Program-made: the position numbers and the translations under genes
In this document: positions 43,251 through 56,849 of the stretch, piece after piece
How positions within the stretch are numbered: the stretch's first letter is position 1
Layout: each line of letters starts with the position of its first letter
NCBI GenBank assembly: GCA_012861695.1
Contig: JAAOOA010000092.1
Span: 310,001-374,000 of the forward strand
Direction of reading: 5' to 3'
Source of the DNA: Trematomus loennbergii
Lineage: Eukaryota; Chordata; Actinopteri; Perciformes; Nototheniidae
Length of the DNA: 64,000 nt
Notes under the pieces: generated by a model
The model's input: the letters and a program-made list of their open reading frames with translations, nothing else
Databases searched by the model: none
Told to the model about the DNA's origin: nothing

Positions 43251-44249
43251 CTATTGTACTGACAATCTTTAAAGGTTGAATCTACAAAACGTAACAATGG
43301 ACAGAAAAGTAGTTTCAATGGCATTTCAGATATTTGATCCTAAAAATAACAATGTAAAAATCACTGATGTGCGACTGTACAGCTATCATTGATACCATTA
43401 TATTATTATTGTGTTAAGAAATCTCTATTTACTGTTTACTAATGAGGGGCTCTTCTGTATTCAGTAGTAATGAATTAGACATAATGATTTCAAAATGATA
43501 TAGAGCAGTCAAATGTCACCCGTGTGCAGTGTGCCAGCTATTTAACATTTTTATCACTTTGATATTCGTACATATTATAGATTGTTAATTTACTCTGCCA
43601 ATAAAAGCAATGAACCTAAAGAAAACTGAATTAAAATTTGAGTTAACATAGTGAATGTACTATGACAGTGGAAGCAGTGACAATTGACTCATGGACGGTG
43701 CTGAAAAGAGGAGCAGAGCTGCTGTTAATGAACAGGATGTGTTTATGATTAAACCAATGACTTTATTAAACCTCATAAATGATATAATCCATAAGAAATT
43801 ATTTGGGACACATGCTGGTAATGTGTTTGTTATTGGCCCTCATTGCCAGTTTACTGCTGTGGAACTACAAACCATCAGTTCTGAAGATCATTTTCAGTTT
43901 TTTCAGTGACTGTTGAATTTGCACGACAAAGCTTTCGGAATCTAGATGTCCAATGTTTGTTGCTTTAAATTAAACGTATTTTCAAGCAAAGGATTCATCT
44001 GCTTAACGGCAGTGAGCATATCAAAAATAGCTATTTATGGCCCTGCATATTCCAATTGCTGTAACTGACCCAAAACCCTTCAACATCCCAATGATTCATA
44101 ATGATATTTACAAGAGGCTCTTACCATAATGATGTAAAGCCGTGCTGTCATTTACCTCTATTGACTGTAGCCAGTAACAGTGCCCACCTTTTACCTGTGG
44201 GGTAATTTAACCATAGCCTGTTCTGCATAATGGCTGAGGGGATGTGTCT

Positions 44250-45330
44250 AAGGCCCCATTTACACGGGAACGCAAACAACAAACCGAATTCGATATCAAA
44301 AAAGTCTTCCGTTCCCACGCAATCGGCTCAATTAATGTGTCCGTTCACACGAGACTGCTCGACCCGCTGGAGACGCTGTAGTACATATGCCGGGCCTGTA
44401 AGTGGCGCTGTACTTCCGCCACAAAATACACCAAAAGCAGCGAAGAAGACTTCCCGAGCATGGTTGCCCTTCTGTTTATTCTCCGCGGTGGATTTAGCAG
44501 CAGAGGTGGGGAGAGGCAGGGCTCTGGCTTTCTCTTTTTCTCCCTCCCCGAGGCGAGCGTGTGCTCCTGCTGTAAATCTCCCCGGTAGTCCACCAGCAGA
44601 TGAAAAACACCCAACTCTTCGCCTCCGGTAGTGGCTCAGTCAGTCGGGGCTTGGACGGTTCAAGTTCCAGACCAGACCTACATTTGGAGTGTGGACTTCT
44701 ACTTGGAGAGGTCCCAATTCACCTCCTGCCCTGCCGTGGTGCCCTTGAGCAAGGCACCGGACATCCCCCTTCCCCCCTCACTCCCATTGCTCCCCGGGCG
44801 CTGTACAATAGCTGCCCACTGCTCCTAGTACTAGACTCCTGGTGCTAGGATGGGTTAAAAGCAGAGAACACATTTCACTGTGTGTGCTGTGTGCTCTGCA
44901 TGTGTGACCCTTAAAGAGGGTTTCATCCCTCCCAATTCTTCTTCTTCTTCTTCTTCTTCCAAGGGACGAGGGAACCGTGCGGCAGAGTTTCCGTGAGAGT
45001 TATTTTTCGCCGGTCAACATGTCCGTTAAAGTTTCAATCTTCCGGACAAAATTAGAAAACTGCCGGTCAAAGGTCTTCTTTGTTATTTATTGAGCTTTAA
45101 AACTAATTAATAACGACTCTATATAATAATAAAAGAATAATACATGGAGCCTCTCTTTTCCTACGGATATAGTGTATAGGGCGTACACACGGAGCCCTTT
45201 GACCCCCCAGAGCGTTCCGTCCGCAGATCTATCCACCTTGGGACCCGTTATCGTTTGAGGGGTCCGTTTCCGCGGTTCGTTTCCACGGTTCCGTTACGGC
45301 CTCGTGTGAACGAACGGGCTATACGAAAGA
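44250..45330. mobile_element. AGGCCCC-type element with a SINE inserted
   Basis: Left end AGGCCCCATTTACACGGGAA; right end includes GGCCTCGTGTGAACGAACG. The interior shares inverted blocks with 16370-17379 (GCAGCGAAGAAGACTTCC, AAGTTTCAATCTTCCGGACA, AAAGGTCTTCTTTGTTATTT). Split by a SINE at about 44,628-44,965. Confidence 0.6.
44628..44965 (+). mobile_element. tRNA-derived SINE with (CTT)n tail
   Basis: TAGTGGCTCAGTCAGTCGGG (A-box region) is followed by GGTTCAAGTTC (B-box). A body with CCCTTGAGCAAGGCACCGGA follows, and the element ends in CTT repeats. Confidence 0.75.
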
Positions 45331-45559
45331 GAAAAGTAACAGAAACAACCCGTTTCATTCCTGTGTGAAAAGCTAATCTCTATCATTATAATATCAAATT
45401 GGTTGGTGACGCAGAGATCAAGGAACAGACGTGACAGCGGCACAGCGACACCACACACGGAGCAGTCTGCTTTCTCCACCAACACCAGTCCAGAACCAAC
45501 AGCAGAATGACCCGCTCTGAATCAGGCCCTGTCGCTGCGCCTCAGAGACACACAGGGAG

Positions 45560-45910
45560 GGATTTGTGTTTTTTGAAAAACACTCGTTATCGTCATGTCA
45601 GGTTTTTGGTGGATTTAATCAAGTCTTGGATTGCACAGTATGAATGTCCTCTTGCTATTTTCAGACGATATATACGTGTGTAAAGTTTGTGAAGGCAGGA
45701 GGAAAGCTTCCGCGATCACCGTCTCCTCTCCGTTCCTCCAAACCCGCCCCCTCCCTGAAAATAATGAGTGACAGGCTGATAGTGACCCGATAGAAACTTT
45801 ATTATTCACCTAATCACTGATTGAGATATGATGAAGCTAACTTAATCTCATACATTCATGGGATTTATGTAACAGTGAGACAGAAATAAGTGTGCACCCA
45901 CATGCACTAT
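45560..45910. repeat. Dispersed repeat, uninterrupted copy of the 31,160 family
   Basis: Contains GATCACCGTCTCCTCTCC and CATGGGATTTAT blocks that at 31,160-33,080 are separated by Tc1. It shows roughly what that site looked like before Tc1 insertion. Confidence 0.55.
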
Positions 45911-45967
45911 TTTTGTTTTTATAATGCTGTTGTAAATACTCCTGTTGTCTGCTGTGTTCAGACTTAA

Positions 45968-46930
45968 AGTGGACCTATCATGCTATATTTAAATGATATA
46001 TTGTAGGGCCATACCTATATAAGGTATTTATACGTTTCTGTTTTCAAAATACCAAACAGATCATGAATTTTAGCCATGCCTCATTTCGCTCTATGTGCTG
46101 TTTGCTGTCTAAGGGGCTGATTCTGTGAGCTGCAGCTGACCACGCCCCCTGCAGGAGAGGGGAGCCGTGCTCTGATCAAGTCAAAAGGGGGAGAAAAAAA
46201 TATCTCCGTCCTCCGTGTTTTATTATATTATTATAGGCCTATAGAGTCGTTATTCATTTGTTTTAAAGCTCAATAAATAACAAAGAAGACCTTTGACCGG
46301 CACTTTTCTAATTTTGTCCGGAAGATTTAAACTTTAACGGACATCTTGACCGGCGAAAGAAACTGAAACTCTGCCGCACGGTCCCCTCGTTCCTTGGAAG
46401 AGGCGGAGAGGTGGGTGTTTGTCATCTGCTGGGGACTAACCGGAGAGAATTACAGTGCTTGCCTCGACGGGGAGGGATTGCATTGCAGCGGGAGCAAACG
46501 CTTGCCTCGGGGAGGGAGAAAAAAAGCCACAGCGGAGAATAAACAGAAGGGTAACCATGGTAACTATTGGCGGGAAGTCTTCTTCGCTGCTTTTGTGGCA
46601 GACTACAACGCCACTTACAGGCCTGGCATATGTACTACAGCGTCTCCAGCGCTTTCGAGCGGCAATGGCCGGCCGTGGCCCAACCCCACATTCCCCTGAT
46701 AGGTGGAGAGTTGGCCCAATAGCCGTAGCGCCACTTCTGTGACGTCATTGAAGTGTTCAAATCTGGATCAGTTTTTATCAGATCCGTTGCAGCCCCTTTT
46801 TAGAGATTTGGGTATGGAGGAAAATAGAGAGGGTTGTGTTTTCTGACACTTGGTGAGTTCCCTGAAACACCGGGGACACATATTCATGTATAAAAGACGT
46901 ACAAAAGTGCATTTTGCATGATAGGTCCCT
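45968..46930. mobile_element. TTAA-flanked MITE (piggyBac-like), composite interior
   Basis: TTAA at 45964-45967 and 46931-46934. Ends AGTGGACCTATCATGC and (inverted) AGGGACCTATCATGC. Part of the interior (46,250-46,700) is sequence shared with the AGGCCCC family. Confidence 0.75.
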
Positions 46931-47139
46931 TTAATCATGTGTGTGATGCCACCTTCAAGACATTCAGTGTCTTTTTTTTAACAGAAGACGTTGATAGAAG
47001 CTGCAGCTAGACTGCAGAAGTATTCGTTTTTTGTTTTTGAGGATGGAACAATTTCACACACAGATATAGGGAGGCTAGACCTATACAGTTGATTTATTAT
47101 GGTTTATAATTTAATGTCAAGACGAAGAAGAAGAAGAAG

Positions 47140-47823
47140 AAGAAAAAGATGGCTGAACTGTTCAGTGTCAATCCTGTGGAGATGGAGGTTATAAATATCC
47201 AAAATCATGTTCAGCTTAAGTCTCAGCAAAACTCACAACATTTCTGGAGCCTTGTAGACCAGAAAACTATAAGAACATTCACCAAGCAGCACTGAACATG
47301 TCTGCTTTATTTGGCTCTACATACCTTTGTGAAGCAGCTTTTTCTGACATGAATGTCATGAAATCTAAATACAGAACAAGACTGACTGATGAACATTTAA
47401 ATGACTCTATTAGAGTGAACCTAAGTGGGTACACTCCAGCATACACCTGTATGGTGGACTGAGGCTCCATGCAGTGCCAGTCATCTCACTAACTGTAAAA
47501 AAGAGTGAATGCACTTATTTTACACATGTGCCATAAGATGCTTGTAAGGTGGTGATTAAGGACATTTATGTGAATGTTCAGTGATGTACTTACTATGTGG
47601 GCCATAATAATATGTGAGACATTTTCGTTTTCTTGGACCTTGATGCGAAGTTAAGATTTTTGATAAGCTTTAGCTATTGCAATTTCACACGTGTACAAAA
47701 GTATAGCTTAATTCAACTGATGAGGGCTATGTGAATAAATGTAAGCGATGTGATGCAAGAAGCTCTTGGCCACTTACATTTTTTCAAAGTAGCTCTCAGA
47801 TGAAGAAAGGTTGGAGACCCCTG
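47140..47823 (+). mobile_element. hAT transposase C-terminal fragment and 3' terminus
   Basis: Frame NMSALFGSTYLCEAAFSDMN continues to RTRLTDEHLNDSIRVNLSGY, the hAT C-terminal dimerisation domain typical of ZBED5/Charlie-like elements. It is preceded by a frameshift. The element ends GGTTGGAGACCCCTG at 47823. The 5' part is absent. Confidence 0.8.
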
Positions 47824-48689
47824 TTATAGAGGATCACCTAGGAAAGAGTAGAAGAAACGGTACAGTGTAAAATGTATATGTATGCCATGTAAAAAAGAAA
47901 TCTGACACCAGTAATATCACCTGTACGTGTTATAATTACTCACAGAAGTGACCTAATGCTCGTGGTCAGAAAGATGTATGCCACCTCGAGCCCAGAGTGG
48001 ATCATTCCATTTGCTCCATCATGTCCTCTCTTTTCAATTCACAACTATCCTACTGCAAGATCAGGCTTCATTTTCAACTCTGTCACATGTGTCTCATTCA
48101 CAGTGTCCAATTCAACTGATAAGTAGAGCAGCTCTCTTCAAAATGGATGGAACCATGCATAGTTCAATGTTGCCTGATTTTCCAGGGTAAAAACCGTCTT
48201 GAAAAGCGATTAAAAAGTGGAACAATGGGTCATTTTAATGCTATATGTTCCTCCCAGTAAGGCAGCTCTGTGAGGGTAAACATATAAAAAACATTACACA
48301 CTTTATCTAACATGTATTTATCTCATATATGTGCTGGACAACAGTTTTGACCGTATTCTTTCTTCATGATTAAAAGTTAAGCCTCCTTACAAAGGTGAGT
48401 GATATAGGCTATAATCATTTTATTTTATTTTTAAAAACTCTTCCTTTGTACAAACCCAGACATCAGCTCAGTCCGCTGGTTAGCCCTATTTGTTTAGCGC
48501 CACGTGTTGTTGTTAACCTACATTAGCACTATGCCACTGGGAACACTTATACAGAATGGAAAGTGAGAACAGCATCAAAGAACATCCTCTCAGAATTATT
48601 TTTGAGGAAATTATAGCACACGTTCTAGTTTACTTGATGATGGCATTAGTACATTAGCCTGATAAGAATATGTGTGTACAAAATGCAGC

Positions 48690-51600
48690 AAACTCTAACT
48701 GATATGTGCTGGGTCCAGGCTCAAGGGCGTATGGCACTCTCAACTCTTTCCAGCACATGCCGGGGCCCTGCCTGCCAGTAGCTTTGCCGATATCTGTGTT
48801 GATAGGTAATAGATTAAGAGCGGTGAATCAGCTTAGAAACAGGAAGTGCTCAAACGTTTGTGTGAGTTTATCAAATTTAGCAGTGATTCCATGTCAGCCA
48901 CAGCTTGTCACAAAAAATCTGACTGATAGTGTATTTAACAAACTTAAACTAGCTTTATTAAATGTCAGATCTTTGCCAGGAAAAACATTTTTAATCAATG
49001 ATTTTATCACTGAGCACAATCTCGATGTTATGTTTTTAACGGAAACTTGGATTGAACAAATAACAGTGCAGCTGTTTTTATCGAATCAAAACCTCCCAAC
49101 TTCAGTTTTATGAGTCAGGAAAGAATGCATAAGAAAGGAGGTGGAGTTGCTATTTTGTTCAATGATTCCCTTCAATGCAGGAAGACATCTTATGGGAACT
49201 TTGCTTCTTTTGAATATGTGGCCCTTCAGCTGAAATGCTCCTCTCGATAGACCACCCAAATACTGTGCAAGCTTTTTTGATGATTTTACTGAACTGCTGT
49301 CTATAGTGTGTATTGACTTTGACCGTCTAGTCATTGTTGGTGATTTTAACATCCATGTTGACAACCCCCAGGACAGAGGGCTAAAGAACTGTTTTGTGTT
49401 CTTGATAACTATGGACTGACTCAGCATGTGACAGAGCCCACGCACAATAAGGACTCTGGACTTAATTATCTCAAAGGGTCTGAATATCTCAAAGGTTGTG
49501 GTGACTGATGTTGCACTCTCTGATCATTCTTGTTTTCTTTGAGAGCTCTATTTCTGTTCACAAAATTTTTCAAAAAGAGGTAATCAAAGCGATATTTAAC
49601 TGAAAATACTAGGGAAATGTTTACTCAGAATTTTTCTCCACACTTGCCCCTGCTAACATCTCAGTAAATAAGCTATTGATCATTTAAATTCAAAAATGTA
49701 AAATGTTATAGATGCCATTGCTCCAACTAAGATAAAGGAAGTGTCTGGCAAGAAATTTTTTATGCCTGCAATGAATTTGCCTCCTTCTTCACTGACAACA
49801 TTCAGAAAATTAGACAAGCAGTCAGTGCCTCTGTATCAGGTACAGCAAATGTGTTGTCCCTGTGTCCACTTAAAATCAATTCAAACACCATGACACAATT
49901 CCATCAGATTAATGATAAAAACCTAAACAAATCTCTTCACTCAGGTGTTTTTCCACAGCCCCTAAAAACGGCAGTCATTAAACCACTCTTAAAAAAGAAT
50001 AATCTAGATGCTTCAGTAATGAACAGGCCAATATCAAACCTCCCATTTCTAGGTAAAATCATTGAAAAAGTAGTTTTTCAACAGTTGAGTAATTTCTTGC
50101 ATTTAAATAACTGTTTGGATGTGTTCAAGTCAGACTTTCGTCCAAACCACAGCACTGAGACTGCTCTTGTAAAGGTCTTCAATGACATCCACTTAAACAC
50201 AGACAGTGGCTTCAGTGTTAGTATTATTAGATCTCAGTGCTGCGTTTGACACTGTTGACCACAACATATTACTAGACCGACTGGAAAACTGGGTTTCGGC
50301 AACAGTTCTAAATTGGTTTGAATCCTACTTAAAGGACAGAAACAACTTTGTTTCTATAGGTAAATACACATCTGAGTTGACAAATATGACATGTGGGGTT
50401 CCTCAAGGCTCCATCTTGGGGCCTCTTTTCTTTAACATCTACATGCTAGCACTGGCTCAGATAATGAAAAACAACAAAATAAGTTACCATAGCTATGCGG
50501 ATGACACCCACATTTACATAACCACTTCACCAGGAGACTATGCTCCAATTCAAACACTGAGTAAGTGCATTGAACAAATCAATGACTGGATGTGTCAGAA
50601 CTTTCTCCAATTAAACAAAGATAAAACTGAGGTAATGGTTTTTGGAGCCAAGGCAGAACGTATAAAAGTTAGCGCTGAGCTTCAGTCTGCAATGTTCAAA
50701 ACAACAGATAAAGCCAGAAATATAGGTGTAGTCATGGACTCTGTGTGATGATTCTGTTTAGTTTTGGTTTTGTTGTGTGCTTTTGTTGTGTTTTCTTCTG
50801 TCTCCCCCCTCCCTATCTGTTTTCACTGCAGGGCTGGTGTGTGACAGGGAGTTGGCTGGCTCCTCCAGCAGCAGACGAGGCACACCTGTTTTCACTCACC
50901 TCTTCAACCTGTTGACATAAAAGCCCGGTCCTCATGCCAATTCTCTGCCAGATCATTCCGTCGTGTTCGACCCTCCTATGTGTCTCGCTGCTCTCCTCGT
51001 CCCTGTGATCTCGTCGCCTGGATTTTTGTCTCCTGTTCCTGACGTCTCCGTGCCAGCCAGCTTCCTGCCTCCACTGCCGTTAACTGTGCCTCTGCTTAAA
51101 ATAAACTTTTTGTTTTTGACCATCTCTCTCTAAGTCTTTTGCTTTGGGGTCCAATATCTCTAGGCCGTAACAATCTGACCTGAGTTTCAACAGTCACATT
51201 AAAACAGTTACTAAATCAGCCTACTATAACCTAAAGAACATATCTAGGATTAAAAGACTAATGTCACAGCAGGATTTAGAAATACTTGTCCATGCTTTTA
51301 TCTTCAGTAGACTCGACTACTGTAATGGTGTCTTTACAGGTCTCACTAAAAAAACTTTAGAAAGCTGCAGCTGATTCAGAACGCCGCTGCTCGAGTCCTC
51401 ACTTACACTAAGAAAGTGGATCACATCACTCCTGTTCTGAAGTCCTTACACTGGCTTCCTGTGTGTCAAATAATTGATTTCAAAATACTGCTGCTGGTTT
51501 ATAAAGCACTGAATGGTTTAGGCCCAAAATACATTTCTGACCTACTGCTAAATTATGAACCATCCAGAACTCTCAGGTCTTCAGGGACTGGTCAGCTTTC

Positions 51601-51720
51601 TGTCCCTAGAGTCAGAACTAAACAGGGTAAAGCAGCGTTCAGTTATTATGCTCCAAATATCTGGAACAAACTATCCAGGCTATTAAATCCAGGCTGAAGA
51701 CTTTTCGCCTTGCCTTGCCT
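48690..51720 (+). mobile_element. CR1/L2-superfamily LINE, long but frameshifted
   Basis: Endonuclease start (LALLNVRSLPGKTFLINDFI, MFLTETWIEQ), then RT frames: FRPNHSTETALVKVFNDIH, LDLSAAFDTVDHNILLDRLE, CGVPQGSILGPLFFNIYMLA and YHSYADDTHIYI (catalytic YADD). The C-terminal part is HITPVLKSLHWLPVCQIIDF. Multiple frameshifts, and interrupted by a solo LTR at 50744-51172. The end has CCTTG repeats at 51,710-51,737. Confidence 0.9.
50744..51172 (+). mobile_element. Solo LTR inserted in the LINE
   Basis: 429 bp starting TGTGATGATT and ending CCGTAACA (TG...CA), with AATAAA near the 3' end. Flanked by CTCTG (50739-50743) and ATCTG (51173-51177), a near-perfect 5-bp duplication. Removing it rejoins the LINE frame (VVMDS to LSFNSHIKTV). 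Probably a Gypsy-type LTR, by resemblance only. Confidence 0.8.
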
Positions 51721-52104
51721 TGCCTTGCCTTGCCTTGATTTGATGTTTGAATATCTGATTAATTCACTCAGTCCAGTCTTGTACACAACAGTTTTTTCCT
51801 TCTTATAGAATATCTTCCTCCCTTGTCCTCCCTTCCTCTCTCCCTCTCTGTCCCCCTTCCTCTCATGTCAGCCACACTCACTTGTCCTGAGGTGCGGAAG
51901 GCGTCTGAGATCATTAGGGGAAATGACTCTCATGTTGCATACCAGCTCTGATAATAAATCTGTCACAAGGGGGGTCAGCGTGTTGCTGCACCACTGCAGG
52001 GGGGGGGGCATGCTTTCTGTCTGACCGATTGCTGCACTTCTCAAATGCTCTTTCCCATCTGGTTCTATAATTTGTTTATTGAAATGAATAAATAGTGAAT
52101 GTTA

Positions 52105-52165
52105 ATAATAATAATAATACATGAGACTTGTATAGCGCTTTTCTAGAAACTCAAAGACGCTTAAC
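52105..52165. repeat. Repeat end with GACTTGTATAGCGCTTTTC
   Basis: (AAT)n followed by the same TATAGCGCTTTTC motif as at 33,320. Confidence 0.5.
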
Positions 52166-54080
52166 TATGTATGGCTTTCAAAGGCCCATAATTCAAACCC
52201 TTTCTTTTCTTCAAGGAAGATAAACTGTGGTGCTATTCCAAATACACCCCTCATCTGCCTGTGTGTTCCTCAAAGGCTCGAAAATACGCACATATACTGT
52301 ATATAAAAACACTATATATAGAATGGTTAGTTGGTTCAATACTTCCTAAATTAACTTTCAACATTAGTGATGGGGGACAACATCCATCATCCTCTCTCTG
52401 TGCATTCTGAAAAGTGGCAGTGCTTCCATTTCTGTTACATTCCTTCTCTGCAGGAACACTGTCAAAGGAAACACAGAGACACAAAACAAAGTTGATTTGT
52501 TAAACCGTCATATCATCTTAAGACTGGATCTCTTGAAAGCCGTTTGGGCAAGAGGGACGATTTGTTGTAACCAGAAATTGTTTTAACATTAATACCTAGA
52601 TGTAAAAATAACAATTTTAGGTTTCTGGTTTATTTTTGTGTGTTTGAACTATTTCAGGTAAAATAGCAGCAAGCAGAGAGTCAATAGAGGGAGACCCAGG
52701 AGAGGCTGCACTGAAAGAGGCTTCTGTATCACATTTTCTCCACTGAAGCGGCTCAGAGGTCACTTTATCACTCCTGTTCCATCGGACAACTCAGAGGGCC
52801 GGTGAAGAGGGGATAGGTGTGGCAGCATCGGAGGCAGTCTGAATACATCATCCCAATGACCGAGGGATCCCCACCGCTACCTCACTGACCAATCACAGAG
52901 AAGGAACACCACTGTGTGTTTTGCATAGAACTGACAGGAGTAAATACACATTACTACCTGTGACGCTTGTAAGAAATGATCCGATATGATATGTGCACGT
53001 TGATGAAGTTTGATTTAATCTGGTTGGTTATCAAACTGACCAAACTGTCATGGATGATTTGCAACTTTGCATGTTCTGGTCTTTCTATAAATATCTTCCT
53101 GTTGAACGTTCCTGCTCAGCTCCCAGTCTCTGTAGTCCTCATATTCTATTACCCTCTTAATAAGGCAGACCTTTGTTTGGGTCTGTCTCTTGTTTCTATC
53201 CACAGGTGCTTCTTTGGAACATTGTGTTAAACAATGTAAGTTGTAACTCTTCATGCAGACACTGAGTGTTGTTGCCAGGGCATTAGTGAGTGTGGGGGTC
53301 CTGGAAGCCTGAGGTAATGCCATTGATATCTGTCAGGACGCAGTGGGAGGCCAGTGGTGAGGGGAGGGGGCGCTAAAGAGGTTTTAATGACATTGTAAGT
53401 AGATCTTTGCATCAGTGTGAGAACTATGTCTTGGAGGCATATGTAGAACCTCACACTAGAACATGTTTTTTAGATATTATTTTGGGCCAATAAAGCCTTT
53501 GTTGAATAGTTACAGTGTTGAAAAGGGAACATTGAAGGCATGAGACTCGTAAAGAGATCGCATGCCGGATTGGAACCTGCATCCGCCACAGCAGAACTGA
53601 GCCTCAGTACAACTGGAACATGTATGATTTTGGAGAAACACTTGCTTAATGTAAAAATAGGGACTGAAGAAGCAACACTTTCACATTATAACAGGTTCAA
53701 ATGTTTTTTTTAAACCTGTAATTAAAATGAATATTTGACCACACCTCTAAAGAGCTAAAATCAACTGATCATTTAATATTGACGGGCGGCTATGGGCTGG
53801 AGTCATACTACATATGAGTTTATATATGGATTAAATATGTTCAACTGCATTTATTGTCATACCAGCTTATATTTTTATTGTCTGTTTTGTAGAAGTTACA
53901 ACTTTGAGAAAAACACAGCACATTCACACAGTTCAGCTCAAACATGTAACAAGATGAAGCAACACAGTCTCACTCCCTGAACGTCCAGGAGCGATGCTTG
54001 GTCAGGGTCCTATGGCGTGCAGTTGTGACGCGCCGAGGCTCCTTCAGCTTCATAAACGGACGCAAAGAGCTTTCAACTGA
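52166..54080. other. Intergenic stretch, no gene recognised
   Basis: No exon-like conserved frame and no clear transposon termini were seen. Short open frames here have no recognisable domain. Confidence 0.5.
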
Positions 54081-54224
54081 TTGCAATGTATTCCCATCGG
54101 CGGCGGTATTTGACGCTCAGGGAAGCACCGCATCGGTCCATGTCGGCGGCAGTTAAAGGCAATGTGAGCGTCCATTCCCATTGGATAACGGAGGATTTTA
54201 CACCCGGAAGTAAGTATTCTCCTT

Positions 54225-54600
54225 ACTGTCGATTGATTTTATTGACAGTGATATCTGCACTACTCATCAACTCAAAAACACCAGATTATCCTTGTTAATT
54301 ACACAATATTGATTGGTTTAAATTGTGTACAATGCTTTTGTATTTTTCCCCTTCGATTCGGAGAAACAAATATTTTTTTGGAGTTTAGGATGGCAGAAGA
54401 CACTACACTACCCAGAATCCTCAGCTATCGTTTGGGACTACACCATGTGCTTTGCTCGACAAACCCCGTGATTAGTTCTCAAGCTCTGTGATTGGATGTT
54501 GGAGTGGCAGTGCGCGAAGTTTACACCGAGCGTCAAACAGCACTTTGAAATGGAATGAAACCCATCGACGGCACACTAGCCAGACAGGAATCAAACTGTC
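54225..54600. repeat. Dispersed repeat, copy 1 of 3
   Basis: Contains GATATCTGCACTACTCATC, TTCGATTCGGAGAAACAAAT, ACACTACACTACCCAGAATC and GCGAAGTTTACACCGAGCGT. The same order is found at 56,555-56,830 and 62,390-62,750. Confidence 0.8.
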
Positions 54601-54799
54601 CTACCCCCCCCCCCCTTAGGTCACAGCCTCCTCCAACAGTGCAACACAATAAAACAGGTACACAAAAATATTGCAAGTAAATACAAAAAGAAAAATAGTC
54701 AAAGTGAAATAGTGCAATAAGAGTCTATATACAAGTGATTGGAATATGATATATTAGACAAATGATTTCTAAGTAGCAGCCAGATGAATGTTATGGATG

Positions 54800-54975
54800 T
54801 TGTTTCAAAGTTCAGGTGTTTAATAGTCTTATGGCCTGTGGGATGAAGCTGTCCCTGAGTCTGGTGGTTTTAGTCCGGATGCTGCGGTACCGCCTGCCAG
54901 ACGGCAGCAGACAGAACAGTTTGTGGCTGGGGTGAGGGGGTCTTTTATAATCCTGAGGGCTTTCTTTAAGGTTAA
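54800..54975 (-). mobile_element. LINE ORF2 C-terminal fragment, reverse orientation
   Basis: The minus strand reads KALRIIKDP then CRLAGGTAASGLKPPDSGT-like sequence, matching the same ORF2 end as 43,073-43,250 and extending beyond it. Confidence 0.6.
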
Positions 54976-55729
54976 CCTGGTATTTTTACTCCACTACATT
55001 TATTTTAGTTACTTTACAGATTTGGATTAATGATGTGAAATATAAACAACCCTTAAATCAGACTTTAGTTACACCTGAGTAAAATTCAGTGAAGGTGATT
55101 GTCAAGTGCCAACAATCAGGCGAGATATTTGGTCGTGGGTGCTTGAGAAGACTAAATATTTATCTGCAGATCCCTATAAAGCATATTCATTACTCGTTAT
55201 TCTCTAAGTTCATCAAAAACTGTATATAATGGCTATTTTGCACATCCCTTTCAAGATTTCAAGATTTTCTAAGGTTTATTGACATATCATATACACAACT
55301 ATGGTGTAGTTATGCAATGAATGAAAAACTTGGGTCACAGGTTCCTCAACAGTGCATTACAAGACATCTATCGATATCTGTGTACCTCCACCATTAAACA
55401 TATTCTGCACATTTCTTATACTATCTACATACATCTTATAAGAGTATAATAAATATGTATAATATCGGTTAAAATAAGTGCTTCAACATAGTTAACATTG
55501 CAGGAAAGTTGATTGTCAAGTTCCAAAACAAACCATGCAATATATTAAACGTTAAGTACTTTGTCAGGCTTAATAAAGATACCACCAAAGCTTTTTGCTT
55601 ACATGTATTTAAAAGAAGACCTTAACCTAAAGTATTATTTAATGTTTAAATAATCACACTCTTCTATAACAACAGTTGTAGGTACAGTTCGGTTAGTTAG
55701 CGTATAAAATATACGGCTGTACCGACGCC

Positions 55730-56045
55730 ATTATAAGACTGATGTTCTGAGAGCGAGCCGAAAAAAGCACTGTTAGACATGGGCGGAGCCTCTCTGGTGG
55801 TTGACTAATCAGAACAGAGTGGCCAAGCTGACCAATCGGAGCACACTAGGCTCACAGGGAGGGGGGGGGCAAGAGCTCCAACGAGTCGTTTAGTGGAGAG
55901 AGTGAATACTGCTGAATACACATACTTTACAGAGATGCTGTATGCGAAACCAATGTGAGTTTGGAAAATTGCACAGCATAAATCTATTTTAGTATACCTC
56001 AACAATGTAATTATGATCAGTGGAAATGGCCATGACATGGGCCCT
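55730..56045 (-). mobile_element. TTAA MITE, second copy of the 17,419 family (left end unclear)
   Basis: Ends GGCCATGACATGGGCCCT followed by TTAA (56046-56049). The reverse complement matches 17,419-17,670 (TTTCCACTGATCATAATT, ATTGTGCAATTTTCCAAAC). Confidence 0.65.
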
Positions 56046-56479
56046 TTAAGATCAACAGCTTTAGTGCGTTTTGATTCTGTCATTGTAGACCGCAAATACC
56101 TCATTCCTTCCGTCTACTTGGGTCCGAATGCTTCTCGTTTTGCGCCGTCCCCCCGTTCAAATGAAATCGCCGCCAAATCATATTTTCAAACTCGCGCCAG
56201 GGGGAGGGGGAGGGGTTACAAGACTTGCGTCTGGTGTTGCATTCACTTGCACTCGGACATTAGAGATTTTCTCTCATAAATGTCCGATGAGCCACAACTT
56301 TTCTTTCAAAACAAAGATGCCAACTGGGGTGGCAAGGCTATTTTTTAGGGTGGCAGTTGCCACCCCGGTAGATCCGCCCCTGTGCCTATTCAATAGAGGG
56401 AAAACATTTCAAATTAAAACAAGAAACTATAAACACAAAAACTAAAATCATGACTTGCTGTCAATTCATTTAATTTAAA

Positions 56480-56830
56480 ACCTTTATTTATGCAGGTGAA
56501 TCCCATTGAGATCATTGATCTCTTTTTCAAGGGTGACCTGCTGAATTGATCTCACACTGATATCTGCAGTACTCATCAACTCAAAAACACCAGTTTGTCC
56601 TGGTTAAAATTGTGAACAACGCCTTTGGGTTTTTCCCTTTTGATTCTGAGAAGCAAATAGTTTGGGATAGCTAAAGACACTACACTACCCATAATCCTCT
56701 GCTATCGTTGTGAAGACGATGCCAGAACGCTTTGCTTGACAAACCTTGCGATTAGTCAACAAGCTCGGAAAGTTGACGCTAACGTGACATGGACACTGGC
56801 CGTTAGAAATTAATAGGAAAAATAATGTAG
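56480..56830. repeat. Dispersed repeats: LINE-like 3' motif, then copy 2 of the 54,225 family
   Basis: CCTTTATTTATGCAGGTGAA and CCCATTGAGATCATTGATCT match 60,270-60,330. After it comes GATATCTGCAGTACTCATCA and the rest of the 54,225 repeat. Confidence 0.65.
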
Positions 56831-56849
56831 CCATGTCACAATTTGAGAG

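Noticed and set aside
43691..43909. 72-codon open frame between repeats
   Set aside because: No recognisable domain, no splice signals, and surrounded by mobile-element remnants; not enough to call a gene.
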